The notes below the pieces were generated by a model. The model searched no databases, was not told the origin of the DNA, and saw only the letters and a program-made list of their open reading frames with translations. From assembly GCA_045645245.1 (NCBI GenBank), contig JAZRIK010000023.1:1-21768 (forward strand): a stretch of 21,768 bases of DNA. The letters are read 5' to 3'. The DNA is from Scatosoma sp045645245. GTDB taxonomy: Bacteria; Bacillota; Clostridia; Christensenellales; Borkfalkiaceae. Shown piece after piece: positions 6,519-14,544 of this stretch (the stretch's first letter is position 1; the number at the start of each line of letters is the position of its first letter). Position numbers and translations under genes: made by a program.

Positions 6519-7517
6519 ATGAAAGTATGGCAACTGGCGTACCCGCATAACTTACAACACGTAAAAGCACCTGATCTCAAACTCGAAGACGATAAGGTGA
6601 AGGTGAAAATTACCAAAGCCCTTTTAACCGAATCGGACGTTTCGGTATTTTCGGGCGCAATCAAAGTAAAAGCACCGTTTATTCCCGGTAAATTTGCCAT
6701 CGGGCAAGTGACGGAAGCAGGCGAAAACTCGTTTATTAAAAAAGGCGAGCGCGTTTATCTCGCCGGCACGACCGAAGACGAGCTTGCTCCCGACGGACTG
6801 AAAATTGCAGGCGAAACGACGGACGGTTTTTACCGCGATTTTACGCTTGCAGGCGTAGATGACGTGTATCCCTTGCCTGCGTCCGTTTCCGACGAAGCGG
6901 CGTTCTTGATCGACGCAATCGCACTTGCTGAACACGTGGTTGATGAAATGAACGTGACCATCGGTCAGCATATTTTGGTACTCGGCGGCGGACTGTATGC
7001 AAATATTTTGTGCCAAATTTTAATTTATCACCGCGCAGTGCCTATTTTAGCGGACAACAACGCCGAACGGCTCGCTCGCGCGAAAAAGAGCGGAATTTAC
7101 TACACTTTCCCCAACGACGAAACGCTCAAAGCCAACGTTTTGAACGTGACGGGCGGAAAATTAGCCGACGGAGCGGTCTATCTTGCGTACGCCAACCGCA
7201 GCGAACCGTCCGTTTTATTCCCCTTGGTTAAGCGCGACGCGTTCGTAGCGTTCTGCGCACCTACTTGCAAGAGTTTACCCGTCAATTTAGAATACGCGAT
7301 GAAGAATAACGTCACCATCAAGGGCGTGACAGAAAGCAGAGAATTCGTTTCTACCGCCATCAACCTGTTGGCGAACAAAGCGGTCAATTATTCCGCTTTC
7401 CCCTATTTGAGCTATAAAGAAGAACAGCTGCCCGATTTGATGGAACGCTACTCGGATATTTTAGCAAGCGGGGGCAATTTGCCCGAGCAAATGGACGTTA
7501 TCAAGTTCATTTTCTAA
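6519..7517 (+). CDS. Zinc-less alcohol-dehydrogenase-like protein (MDR superfamily)
   Basis: The 332-residue product has the two-part fold of medium-chain dehydrogenases. It has a GroES-like N-terminal half and a Rossmann NAD(P)-binding half starting at HILVLGGGLYAN (151-162). The residues that bind catalytic zinc are missing. At the usual CGSD position it has TESD (37-40), and at the usual GHE position GKF (57-59). The structural-zinc loop with four cysteines, expected near 90-110, has none. The third glycine of the GxGxxG loop is alanine (161). So zinc-dependent alcohol oxidation is unlikely. A zinc-independent reductase or a degenerate paralogue fits better, and the substrate cannot be told. 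AAGGAAAG precedes the ATG. The next gene starts 22 bases downstream. Confidence 0.8.
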   Translation: MKVWQLAYPHNLQHVKAPDLKLEDDKVKVKITKALLTESDVSVFSGAIKVKAPFIPGKFAIGQVTEAGENSFIKKGERVYLAGTTEDELAPDGLKIAGETTDGFYRDFTLAGVDDVYPLPASVSDEAAFLIDAIALAEHVVDEMNVTIGQHILVLGGGLYANILCQILIYHRAVPILADNNAERLARAKKSGIYYTFPNDETLKANVLNVTGGKLADGAVYLAYANRSEPSVLFPLVKRDAFVAFCAPTCKSLPVNLEYAMKNNVTIKGVTESREFVSTAINLLANKAVNYSAFPYLSYKEEQLPDLMERYSDILASGGNLPEQMDVIKFIF

Positions 7518-7539
7518 ACGCGCATTTATAAGGATTTTT

Positions 7540-8091
7540 ATGAAATACATCATTGCATCGGATATTCACGGCTCGCACGCTTGGTGCGAGCAACTCATTT
7601 CCGCTTTCCACGACGAAAATGCGGACAAGCTCGTTTTGCTCGGCGATTTGTTATATCACGGACCGCGCAACGATTTTCCCGACGAATACGCGCCTAAAAA
7701 AGTGTTTGCCGCGTTGAATGCTATCAAGGATAAGCTGGTTTGCGTGCGCGGAAATTGCGACAGCGAAGTGGATCAAATGGTGCTCGATTTTCCCATAATG
7801 GCAGATTTTGCTTTGCTGGATAACGGGAAAGGCGGCGTATTATTCGCTACGCACGGGCATTTGTATAATAGGGAACGTTTACCGCAATTAAACGCAGGGG
7901 ACGTGCTGTTAAACGGACATTTCCACGCGCCCTGCTTTTGTAAGCTTGAAAACGGCGCGTTTTACGTTAACTGCGGATCGGTAGCCCTGCCCAAAGACGA
8001 TACTCCGCACTCGTATATCGTATATGAGGACGGCGTGTTTACTTGGCGCGATTTACAAACGGGCGGTATGTTCGATTGCGAAAGTATTTAA
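7540..8091 (+). CDS. yfcE: YfcE/MJ0936-type metallophosphodiesterase
   Basis: This small cytosolic calcineurin-like phosphodiesterase is of the YfcE family, which hydrolyses phosphodiester model substrates in vitro. Its natural substrate is not established. All metal-binding motifs are present in 183 residues: DIHG at 8-11, GDLLYHGPRN at 35-44, GNCD at 71-74, THGH at 104-107 and GHFH at 126-129. The ATG follows AAGGA by seven bases. It is 22 bases after the dehydrogenase-like gene and probably shares its promoter. No clear terminator is seen downstream before the next promoter at 8249. Confidence 0.93.
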   Translation: MKYIIASDIHGSHAWCEQLISAFHDENADKLVLLGDLLYHGPRNDFPDEYAPKKVFAALNAIKDKLVCVRGNCDSEVDQMVLDFPIMADFALLDNGKGGVLFATHGHLYNRERLPQLNAGDVLLNGHFHAPCFCKLENGAFYVNCGSVALPKDDTPHSYIVYEDGVFTWRDLQTGGMFDCESI

Positions 8092-8248
8092 GCGTTTTTA
8101 ACAGCTTTTTTTCGTTCATTGCAACGATTTTTGTGTCTATCTATCAGGGCTGTTATGCGCTCGATCGGGCATTTTCCAAGAAAAAAATCTATAAATACCG
8201 CCGATTGAAAAAAAGCGGACAAAATCGTTTAGAACTCGCCTCAAACGC

Positions 8249-8277
8249 TTGACAAACGCGTAAAAAGGTGGTACTAT
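8249..8277 (+). promoter_or_regulatory. Sigma-70 type promoter of the T-box-trpB unit
   Basis: A perfect TTGACA (8249-8254), 17 bases, TACTAT (8272-8277). The predicted start is about 8284, immediately before the T-box leader. The 157 bases between yfcE and this promoter hold no recognisable gene. Confidence 0.88.
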
Positions 8278-8283
8278 GTTTAC

Positions 8284-8571
8284 AACTTGATACAAACCGA
8301 TGAATGAGAAGAGTACTTTCGCATCAAAACGGCACAGAGAGTTGCAGGGGCTGGGATTGCAACGCGTTTGGCGGATAGGAATGGGCTCACGAGGGCGAAC
8401 GAACGCGCAGCAATGCGTCAGTAGCAATCGACGGGAGTTGCACCCGTAAAACGGCAAAGCGCATAGTTTGTGCGCGAAAATGAAGCGGACTTATTTTAGT
8501 TTATTTGGGTGGCACCGCGGTAGAAAAACTATCGTCCCAAAGAGCAATTTTACGGCTCTTTGGGATTTTTT
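8284..8571 (+). promoter_or_regulatory. T-box riboswitch, tryptophan-specific
   Basis: T-box leaders read the charging state of a matching tRNA and allow transcription when it is uncharged. The diagnostic T-box sequence GGGTGGCACCGCGG is at 8507-8520. Stem I starts around GATGAATGAGAAGAGTA (8299-8315) and carries the AGAGAG-type internal motif at 8336-8341. The 3' side of the specifier loop reads GGAATGGGCTCAC (8378-8390). This places TGG (tryptophan) at 8382-8384 as the specifier codon, which agrees with the downstream tryptophan synthase gene. The antiterminator competes with the terminator at 8535-8571. The specifier assignment rests on motif spacing and the product, not on a computed fold. 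Confidence 0.92.
8535..8571 (+). terminator. T-box-controlled intrinsic terminator
   Basis: TCCCAAAGAGC (8535-8545) pairs perfectly with GCTCTTTGGGA (8555-8565) around a nine-base loop, followed by six T. The left arm overlaps the sequence used by the T-box antiterminator. It stops transcription before trpB when tryptophanyl-tRNA is charged. Confidence 0.93.
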
Positions 8572-8593
8572 AATTATTAGGAGAAAAAGCATT

Positions 8594-9967
8594 ATGCAAA
8601 AGGAAATCCCCTACAAAATTTATTTAGACGAAGAAGAATTGCCAAAATACTGGCATAACTTGCGCGCGTTTATGACCAAAAAACCCGCGCCCCTTTTGAA
8701 TGCGGAAACACTCAAGCCGATGACGCAGGAAGAGCTTTCCGTTGTATTTTGCGAAGAGCTTGTAAAACAAGAGCTGGACGATACCACAAAGTATATCGAA
8801 ATTCCTAAAGAAATTCGCGATTTTTATAAAATGTACCGTCCTGCACCGCTTGTGCGCGCGTATTGCTTGGAAAAAGCACTCGGCACTCCCGCGCATATTT
8901 ATTATAAATTTGAAGGGAATAATACGAGCGGCAGCCATAAGCTCAATTCGGCAATCGCGCAAGCGTATTATGCAAAACAGCAGGGCTTAAAGGGCGTGAC
9001 GACGGAAACGGGCGCAGGACAATGGGGTACGGCGCTTTCGATGGCGTGCTCGTATTTTGGCTTGGACTGCAAGGTATTTATGGTAAAATGTTCGTACGAA
9101 CAAAAGCCCTTCCGCCGCGAAGTAATGCGCACTTACGGCGCAAACGTCACTCCGTCCCCTTCGACCACTACCAAGGTCGGTAGAAAAATTTTAGAACAGT
9201 TCCCCGGTACGAACGGCTCGCTCGGCTGCGCAATTTCCGAAGCGGTGGAAACGGCGACAGGACTGGACGGGTACCGCTACGTACTTGGAAGCGTGCTCAA
9301 TCAAGTGCTTTTGCATCAATCGGTAATCGGTTTGGAAACGAAAACGGCGCTGGATAAATACGGCGTGAAAGCGGATATTATCATCGGTTGCGCGGGCGGC
9401 GGCTCCAACCTTGGCGGTTTGATTTCTCCGTTTATGGGCGAAATGCTGGAAGGCAAGGCAAATTATCAATTTATCGCGGTAGAGCCCGCATCCTGCCCCA
9501 CGCTCACGCGCGGTAAATATGCGTACGATTATTGCGATACGGGTATGGTTTGCCCGCTGTCGAAAATGTACACGCTTGGCTCGGGATTTATTCCTGCGGC
9601 AAGCCACGCTGGGGGGCTTCGCTATCACGGTATGACTTCTACCTTGTCCGAGCTGTACGATCAGGGCTTAATGGAAGCGCGGTCGGTTAAGCAAACGGAC
9701 GTATTTGAAGCGGCGGAATATTTCGCGCGCGTGGAAGGGATTTTACCCGCGCCTGAATCGGCGCACGCCATTCGCGTTGCCATCGACGAAGCGCTCAAAT
9801 GCAAGCAATCGGGCGAGAAAAAGACGATTGTATTCGGCTTAACGGGTACGGGATATTTTGATATGATGAGCTACGAAAAATTCCACGACGGAAAAATGAG
9901 CGACTATATCCCCACGGAAGAAGATTTGAAAAAGGGCTTCGACGGTATCCCCGATCTTAAATTATAA
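8594..9967 (+). CDS. trpB: Tryptophan synthase beta chain, TrpB2 type
   Basis: This PLP enzyme condenses indole with serine to tryptophan. The 457-residue product has the longer TrpB2 build with an extended N-terminus (LRAFMTKKPAPLLNAETL) before the catalytic core. PLP-lysine K116 lies in NNTSGSHKLNSA, catalytic Glu138 in TTETGAGQWG, and the phosphate-binding loop GCAGGGSNLGG at 265-275. The frame is open upstream to 8468, but that stretch is the T-box and terminator. The ATG at 8594 is preceded by AGGAG at 8579-8583 and gives a normal N-terminus. No trpA or other trp gene is adjacent, so it may act alone on free indole. The tryptophan T-box upstream supports the role. A terminator follows 64 bases after the stop. 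Confidence 0.95.
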   Translation: MQKEIPYKIYLDEEELPKYWHNLRAFMTKKPAPLLNAETLKPMTQEELSVVFCEELVKQELDDTTKYIEIPKEIRDFYKMYRPAPLVRAYCLEKALGTPAHIYYKFEGNNTSGSHKLNSAIAQAYYAKQQGLKGVTTETGAGQWGTALSMACSYFGLDCKVFMVKCSYEQKPFRREVMRTYGANVTPSPSTTTKVGRKILEQFPGTNGSLGCAISEAVETATGLDGYRYVLGSVLNQVLLHQSVIGLETKTALDKYGVKADIIIGCAGGGSNLGGLISPFMGEMLEGKANYQFIAVEPASCPTLTRGKYAYDYCDTGMVCPLSKMYTLGSGFIPAASHAGGLRYHGMTSTLSELYDQGLMEARSVKQTDVFEAAEYFARVEGILPAPESAHAIRVAIDEALKCKQSGEKKTIVFGLTGTGYFDMMSYEKFHDGKMSDYIPTEEDLKKGFDGIPDLKL

Positions 9968-10030
9968 TCGAGTTTTTTCGAGCTTTTTCGACAAATAAAA
10001 TATTTTAGCGAAATTTGGCTTTTTTGCACA

Positions 10031-10062
10031 AAAACACTTGCGGTTATCCGCAGGTGTTTTTT
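10031..10062 (+). terminator. Rho-independent terminator after trpB
   Basis: ACACTTGCGG (10034-10043) pairs with CCGCAGGTGT (10048-10057) around TTAT with one wobble. Flanking A and T runs extend the stem. T residues run to 10062 on the plus strand. Confidence 0.92.
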
Positions 10063-10289
10063 ATTTCATCGCATACCTGCCTGCCGCATATGCGGTTTTT
10101 TGCATATATGCTCCCCTACCGCTTTTTTATTTTTCTCGGCTCGAAAAAAGGCGAAAATTATCAAAAGAAAGCGCATTTTCGCTATGTGCGTTGCGGTCTA
10201 TGCGGCTTTGTGCATACGGCACGTTTCGCGCTTTTTCGAGCGGCGGTTTTTGTCGTATGCACGAACGGGCAAGTAAAAATCGAATAACG
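10063..10289. other. Non-coding spacer between convergent genes, rich in dyads
   Basis: Together with the two terminators this fills the 369 bases between trpB and the convergent lipoprotein gene. Open frames exist (for example 10015-10287) but have no ribosome binding site and no recognisable family. Visible structure: the palindrome CCGCATATGCGG at 10083-10094 followed by TTTTTT, and a 9-base perfect inverted repeat GTGCATACG (10210-10218) with CGTATGCAC (10254-10262). The second enclosed loop contains a smaller CGCT/AGCG dyad. No convincing promoter was found on either strand. Confidence 0.5.
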
Positions 10290-10315
10290 AAAAACAACCG
10301 CCTTGTAGCGGTTGT
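10290..10315 (-). terminator. Rho-independent terminator of the plsX-to-lipoprotein cluster
   Basis: ACAACCGC (10294-10301) pairs with GCGGTTGT (10308-10315) around six bases. On the minus strand a run of five T follows (10294-10290). It lies 21 bases after the stop of the SGNH lipoprotein gene. Confidence 0.88.
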
Positions 10316-10336
10316 CTATCGTTGAATTGCGGTAAT

Positions 10337-11029
10337 TTAATTATTGTCTATCGCCCAAAGCGCAAGCTGCTCGGCGAGTACGGGCGTAATCGTTTGGGTC
10401 AGCACTTGATAGCCAAGCGCAGTCAAATGCCCGCCGTCGGTGGTGTAGTCGTCGTAAATTTCGCCCGTTTCCAAATTCATCAACGCGGAATATAAATCGA
10501 CGTAAGCAAACGAGTATTTTTCCGCAAGCATTTTAATTTGCACGTTGTTATACGCGGCAAGTTGATTTTTCTTACCCCATTCGCCGCTCATAGACGTAAG
10601 CGAAAGCAAAACGATTTTCGTGTTTGGCACGTTTTCCACAAACCCTTGCAGCAGCGCTTCGTAATTGTCCATCATCGTATCCATATTATTCGCGCCGATG
10701 AGCATTACCGCCACTTTGGGCTGCAAATCGTAGAGAGAAACTTGCATTCTTTCTTGTAAGCCCACCGTCGTTTCGCCGCTAACACCACGGTTGGAAACAA
10801 CGTATTGCGGATAATACGCCTGCACGTCGTAGCCGTCCGTTAAGCTGTCGCCCAAAAATGCAACGTCCACTTCAAAATCGGCATACCGCGCGTTTTCTTC
10901 CGTGTACGTAGCCATTTTTTGTGCACGGTAAGCCGCAACCTTTTCCGCCCAGTCGTCATCTTTCTCGCAACCGCAAAATGCAGTGAAAGCTAAAAATATA
11001 CTCATTAAAAATACAATTATACGTTTCAT
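10337..11029 (-). CDS. SGNH/GDSL-family hydrolase, predicted lipoprotein
   Basis: This is a secreted, membrane-anchored esterase-like protein of 230 residues. A short basic start (MKR) and a hydrophobic stretch (4-18) lead to FCGC, with Cys21 as the likely lipidated residue, although the lipobox is not ideal. The SGNH blocks follow in order: GDSLTDG with nucleophile Ser62, RGVSGETT at 81-88 with Gly85, IGANN at 111-115 with the block-III Asn, and DGGH at 198-201 with the Asp-His pair. The substrate is unknown and could be an acyl or acetyl ester of a cell-envelope polymer. The frame continues upstream to 11104, but the ATG at 11027-11029 has AAAGGAG upstream and starts the signal peptide. It sits 16 bases after yraN and ends the long cluster. 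Confidence 0.88.
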   Translation of the reverse strand: MKRIIVFLMSIFLAFTAFCGCEKDDDWAEKVAAYRAQKMATYTEENARYADFEVDVAFLGDSLTDGYDVQAYYPQYVVSNRGVSGETTVGLQERMQVSLYDLQPKVAVMLIGANNMDTMMDNYEALLQGFVENVPNTKIVLLSLTSMSGEWGKKNQLAAYNNVQIKMLAEKYSFAYVDLYSALMNLETGEIYDDYTTDGGHLTALGYQVLTQTITPVLAEQLALWAIDNN

Positions 11030-11045
11030 AGCACTCCTTTTCGTG

Positions 11046-11405
11046 TTAAAACGCGTACTTGATATGTTCAATTTTACCGTCGGGATATACTTCCACCACG
11101 TCAAACCGTGCGTTGGGCTCTTCCCCCGTTTTTAACCAGTAAAATTTAGCGATTTTGTAATACCTTTGCTGCTTTTGCTTGCCGACTGCCTCGCGCGGAG
11201 TGCCAAACTTGTTCCCATCACGCGTTTTTACTTCCACAAACGCGATTTCATCGCCGTCCTGCACGATTAAATCCGCTTCCCCAAACGGCGTGCGAAAGTT
11301 GCGCTGTAAAATTTTCGCGCCCCGCTCTTTTAAGTACTCTTCCGCTAATTTTTCGCCTTTTTTACCTAAAACTTTTTTGTGAACGTCCTGCGGTGAATGG
11401 GACAT
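11046..11405 (-). CDS. yraN: YraN (UPF0102) family putative nuclease
   Basis: The 119-residue product has the compact restriction-endonuclease-like fold of the UPF0102 family: GEKLAEEYLKERGAKIL, then RNFRTPFGEADLI with Asp45, and FVEVKTR with Glu58 and Lys60. These are the expected metal-binding and catalytic residues. The cellular role of the family is not settled. It is usually found beside rnhB, as here. The ATG at 11403-11405 lies inside the 3' end of rnhB, giving a 40-base overlap, so translation is probably coupled. Confidence 0.93.
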   Translation of the reverse strand: MSHSPQDVHKKVLGKKGEKLAEEYLKERGAKILQRNFRTPFGEADLIVQDGDEIAFVEVKTRDGNKFGTPREAVGKQKQQRYYKIAKFYWLKTGEEPNARFDVVEVYPDGKIEHIKYAF

Positions 11406-11986
11406 AATCCTTGCTCCTTAATGGCTGCGATATGCGCCGCTGTGCCGTAGCCCTTGTTTTTGATAAATTGATAGGCGGGGTATTGCGTATCATACTCGTC
11501 CATCATCTTATCACGATGCACTTTTGCAATAATACTCGCCGCGCCGATCGAATAGGAAAGAGCGTCGCCGTGCACCACGCTATATTGCGGAAATTGCACG
11601 TCGATATGCATATTTCCATCGGTAAGAACCATACCAGGTACGAGATCAAGCGTTTCAATCGCCTTTTTCATACCCAGCTTTGTCGCTTCTAAAATATTGA
11701 TTTCGTCAATCGTTTTTTCGTCGATTTCTACAATCGAATAGGCAAGCGCCGTCGCCTTAATTTTTTCCGCGAGCTCTTCGCGCTTCTTTGCGGACAGCTT
11801 TTTACTGTCGTCCACGCCAACGATAATTTTATCATCGTCTAATGGCATAATGACCGCCGCGCAAACAACCGGCCCCGCCAAGGGTCCGCGCCCTACTTCG
11901 TCCACGCCCGCAATCAAGGTATAGCCCTTTGCCTGCAAAGCGCGCTCGTATTGTAATTTTTCTTCTGCGTTCCAAACTTTTTTCAT
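11366..11986 (-). CDS. rnhB: Ribonuclease HII
   Basis: RNase HII cuts RNA in RNA-DNA hybrids and starts removal of single ribonucleotides built into DNA. The 206-residue product carries the family opening GVDEVGRGPLAGPV with catalytic Asp29 and Glu30. The later acidic residues are Asp123 (LTDG) and Asp141 (GDALSYSIGAASIIAKVHRD), 18 residues apart. The ATG at 11984-11986 follows a run of G residues that serves as ribosome binding site. It lies between rbgA (23 bases upstream) and yraN (overlapping), the usual Firmicute order. Confidence 0.96.
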   Translation of the reverse strand: MKKVWNAEEKLQYERALQAKGYTLIAGVDEVGRGPLAGPVVCAAVIMPLDDDKIIVGVDDSKKLSAKKREELAEKIKATALAYSIVEIDEKTIDEINILEATKLGMKKAIETLDLVPGMVLTDGNMHIDVQFPQYSVVHGDALSYSIGAASIIAKVHRDKMMDEYDTQYPAYQFIKNKGYGTAAHIAAIKEQGLCPIHRRTFTKKF

Positions 11987-12009
11987 CTTCCCCCCGTTCT
12001 ATTCTTTCC

Positions 12010-12870
12010 TTAAAAGGAAAATTCTTTATATTCGCTCGGATTTTCCAGCGTGATTTTGCCCACTCGGCCCTTTCTAAAATCGTCGATGAGTGCCTTTGCG
12101 CCGCGTTCGTAATCGAATTCCCCGCCGCGCAAAATAAAGCCGCGGCGTTTGCAAAGCGCTTCGTACATTCCTAATTTTTCGGAAAAATCGGTAATAGAAT
12201 AGCGTTCGGTTAAATACGCAGGGTATTTTTGCGCGAGCTCGCCCAAAAGCTCCAACGCCACGTCGTCCATATCCAAAATATCGTCGTTGATGCTGCCGAT
12301 ATATGCCAAGTGTCTTGCGTGGTACTGGTCGTCAAAGGACGGGGGCATCGTACCGGGCGTATCCAACAAATCGAACGCGCCGCATTTGAGCCAGCGCACG
12401 TCGCGCGTGACTCCTGCTTTGTCCCCCGTTTTCGCGCGTTTTTGACCGCTGATTAGGTTGACAAGCGTACTTTTTCCTGTGTTGGGAATTCCCGCAACCA
12501 TAAAGCGGAAGGTTCTATTTAAGCCCTTTGCTTCCGCGCGCTCGCGTTTTTCTTGCGTAATTGCCGTGAGTTTTTGCAGCACCAAACGTTTAGTAGATGG
12601 GTTGGTGGAATCGCATTTCACGCAATATTTACCCTTTTCTTCGAACAGCTTCAAAAAGCCGTCCGTTTTGTTGGGATCGGCAAGGTCGGCTTTATTCAAT
12701 AGATATAAAACGGGTTTTTCACCAAAAATCTTTTTGAAATTTTTGTTCACGGACGCAATCGGCGCGCGCGCGTCGAGTACGCAAATGATACCGTCGCACA
12801 AATCGCGCTTTGCTTCCATATCCCGCATCGCTTTGGTCATATGCCCGGGAAACCATTGTATATTTTTCAT
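12010..12870 (-). CDS. rbgA: Ribosome biogenesis GTPase RbgA (YlqF)
   Basis: RbgA is a circularly permuted GTPase needed for late assembly of the large ribosomal subunit. The 286-residue product starts with the typical MKNIQWFPGHMTKAMRDM. The motifs occur in permuted order: G4 NKAD at 59-62, then G1 GIPNTGKS at 127-134, G2 threonine near 155, and G3 DTPG at 170-173. A C-terminal ANTAR-like helical domain follows. AAAGGA precedes the ATG. It is 33 bases after trmD. rplS, which commonly lies between these two genes, is absent from this spot. Confidence 0.96.
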   Translation of the reverse strand: MKNIQWFPGHMTKAMRDMEAKRDLCDGIICVLDARAPIASVNKNFKKIFGEKPVLYLLNKADLADPNKTDGFLKLFEEKGKYCVKCDSTNPSTKRLVLQKLTAITQEKRERAEAKGLNRTFRFMVAGIPNTGKSTLVNLISGQKRAKTGDKAGVTRDVRWLKCGAFDLLDTPGTMPPSFDDQYHARHLAYIGSINDDILDMDDVALELLGELAQKYPAYLTERYSITDFSEKLGMYEALCKRRGFILRGGEFDYERGAKALIDDFRKGRVGKITLENPSEYKEFSF

Positions 12871-12903
12871 CGTGTTTTTCCTTTCGTTTCGTACCTGGGT
12901 GGG

Positions 12904-13569
12904 TTATTTTAATAAATCGGGGCGGCGTTTTTGGGTTATTGCTATCGCCTGTTCCCTGCGCCATTTATCAATTTTACCGTGATCGCCGCTGCGCAAAATT
13001 TCGGGTACGGGGATACCGCGGTATTCTTGCGGGCGAGTGTATTGCGGGTATTCGAGCAGGTTTTCGGAAAAGCTTTCATCGACCAGCGACGACGCGCTGA
13101 TAACGCCGTCCACGTACCGAGAAACGCAATCAGCAACCACCATCGCGGGCAATTCTCCACCCGTTAAAACGTAATCGCCGATGGAAATTTCTTCGTCGAT
13201 AAATAAGTCGATTGCCCGTTGATCCACGCCTTCGTAATGTCCGCAAAGCAAAATCAAATGCTCGTATTCTAAAAGCTCAAACACCTTTTGTTGCTTAAAC
13301 ACTTCCCCTTTAGGCGACATATAAATTCTACGCGCCTTATGCTCGGGGTCAAGCGCTTCAATCGCGCTGCCGATGGGCTGGGGCATCATTACCATACCCG
13401 CGCCGCCGCCAAACGGATAATCGTCGCACTTTAAGTGCTTATCTTCGGTATAATCGCGCAGGTTCACGATATTAATTTGTATTTTACCCGATTTTTGCGC
13501 CCTGCCTAAAATACTTTCCTGCATCGCGGAAAACATTTCGGGAAACAGCGTTAAAATATCAACTTTCAT
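12904..13569 (-). CDS. trmD: tRNA (guanine-37-N1)-methyltransferase TrmD
   Basis: TrmD adds the N1-methyl group to G37 next to the anticodon, which prevents +1 frameshifting. It belongs to the trefoil-knot SPOUT family. The 221-residue product shows MKVDILTLFPEMF, the segment DDYPFGGGAGMVMMPQP at 49-65, GHYEGVDQR at 110-118, SIGDYVLTGGE at 129-139, and LLEYPQYTRP at 171-180. The ATG at 13567-13569 is 12 bases after the permease stop. rimM, the usual upstream partner, is not here. An ABC transporter pair takes its place. Confidence 0.97.
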   Translation of the reverse strand: MKVDILTLFPEMFSAMQESILGRAQKSGKIQINIVNLRDYTEDKHLKCDDYPFGGGAGMVMMPQPIGSAIEALDPEHKARRIYMSPKGEVFKQQKVFELLEYEHLILLCGHYEGVDQRAIDLFIDEEISIGDYVLTGGELPAMVVADCVSRYVDGVISASSLVDESFSENLLEYPQYTRPQEYRGIPVPEILRSGDHGKIDKWRREQAIAITQKRRPDLLK

Positions 13570-13581
13570 ACTTCCTCAAAT

Positions 13582-14544
13582 TTATCTCAAATCTAATTTA
13601 TTTTTCAAGTAATGAATTTCAAACAAGAACGCGCCAACGGTAATCGCCGATTGCAGTATAATGATTATCCACAAGCCCACGTGTACGCCCACAGGGGTAC
13701 TGAAAAGCGTAAGCATATCCGTCGTCATAAGGGATATGAATAACGATTCTATCGCGGAAACGGCGATAAACACGAGCAGTACGGTAATCCCCGATTTTTT
13801 CTTGCCCGTATATTTGGAAAGCGCGCAGCTTACCGCGCCAAACACGCACGGCATCATAGGTACGCTTATCAGCGATATAAAAGTAAATTCAACGGTAAAA
13901 AATACCGCGTGCACGGGCTCGTCTTCGAAAATGCTGTTGAATATATACGGAAGCTCCGCGTTCAACGCGTTTAAGAAATTTCCGCCGTCGGCAATCAAGC
14001 AGGTGAGTAAAATACTCATCCAAATAACAAAGCCTGCGATCAACGAACCGAAAATTGCCGTCAAACGCTTGGCAAGCACGTGTTCTTCCATACTTGCGGG
14101 AACGCTAAACGTTAAATACCCTTCTTCCTTGAAAAAGTTTTTGTTATATCTATGTACGGGCGCTACGTACGCATAAATACCAAAGCCGCCTGCCGCGTAA
14201 AGATACATCAGCCCTGATAAAATTAACAGGCCGTTCACTTCGTTTTCATACGCTTGCATTTGCGTTTGCAGATGATTATGTAAAAGAATTGCAAAGAAGA
14301 TACCTAAAGCGAATACGAAAACGGAAAAGAATACAAACGGCAAAAAGTAGTGCTTTATCTCTGCTTTTATCAGCTTTTTAAGCATTCTTCCACGCACTTT
14401 TTTCAGCTTGCCGTGCTTGTCAAAATCTTCGCTGGGCAAAGGCAAGCTTGCGCTTGCGTCCGTCAATGCAATTTCATTCGTCTCGTACCTGGTAGGCTCT
14501 TTTTCGTTAAATTCTTCGAAAATTTCATCGTTTTTTATATCCAT
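13582..14544 (-). CDS. ABC-2 type transporter permease
   Basis: This 320-residue membrane protein has a hydrophilic acidic N-terminal tail (about 1-60) and six predicted membrane segments at about 66-89, 105-129, 161-184, 212-242, 252-272 and 287-309. The segment FFKEEGYLTFSVPAS after the second helix resembles the GYLTLTLPV-type stretch I associate with clostridial ABC-2 permeases. It overlaps the ATPase gene by 10 bases, so the two surely form one transporter. An AGAGAGGTG ribosome binding site lies inside the ATPase coding end. The substrate cannot be inferred. Confidence 0.82.
   Translation of the reverse strand: MDIKNDEIFEEFNEKEPTRYETNEIALTDASASLPLPSEDFDKHGKLKKVRGRMLKKLIKAEIKHYFLPFVFFSVFVFALGIFFAILLHNHLQTQMQAYENEVNGLLILSGLMYLYAAGGFGIYAYVAPVHRYNKNFFKEEGYLTFSVPASMEEHVLAKRLTAIFGSLIAGFVIWMSILLTCLIADGGNFLNALNAELPYIFNSIFEDEPVHAVFFTVEFTFISLISVPMMPCVFGAVSCALSKYTGKKKSGITVLLVFIAVSAIESLFISLMTTDMLTLFSTPVGVHVGLWIIIILQSAITVGAFLFEIHYLKNKLDLR

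Noticed and set aside
8043..8252. Plus-strand frame of 69 codons overlapping the yfcE end
   Set aside because: It overlaps yfcE in another frame, has no ribosome binding site, and ends at the T-box promoter.
8468..8593. Upstream extension of trpB by 42 residues
   Set aside because: This stretch is the T-box and its terminator. The AGGAG at 8579-8583 supports the ATG at 8594.
10015..10287. Plus-strand frame of 90 codons after trpB
   Set aside because: It starts with TTG without a ribosome binding site, runs through the trpB terminator, and resembles no known protein.
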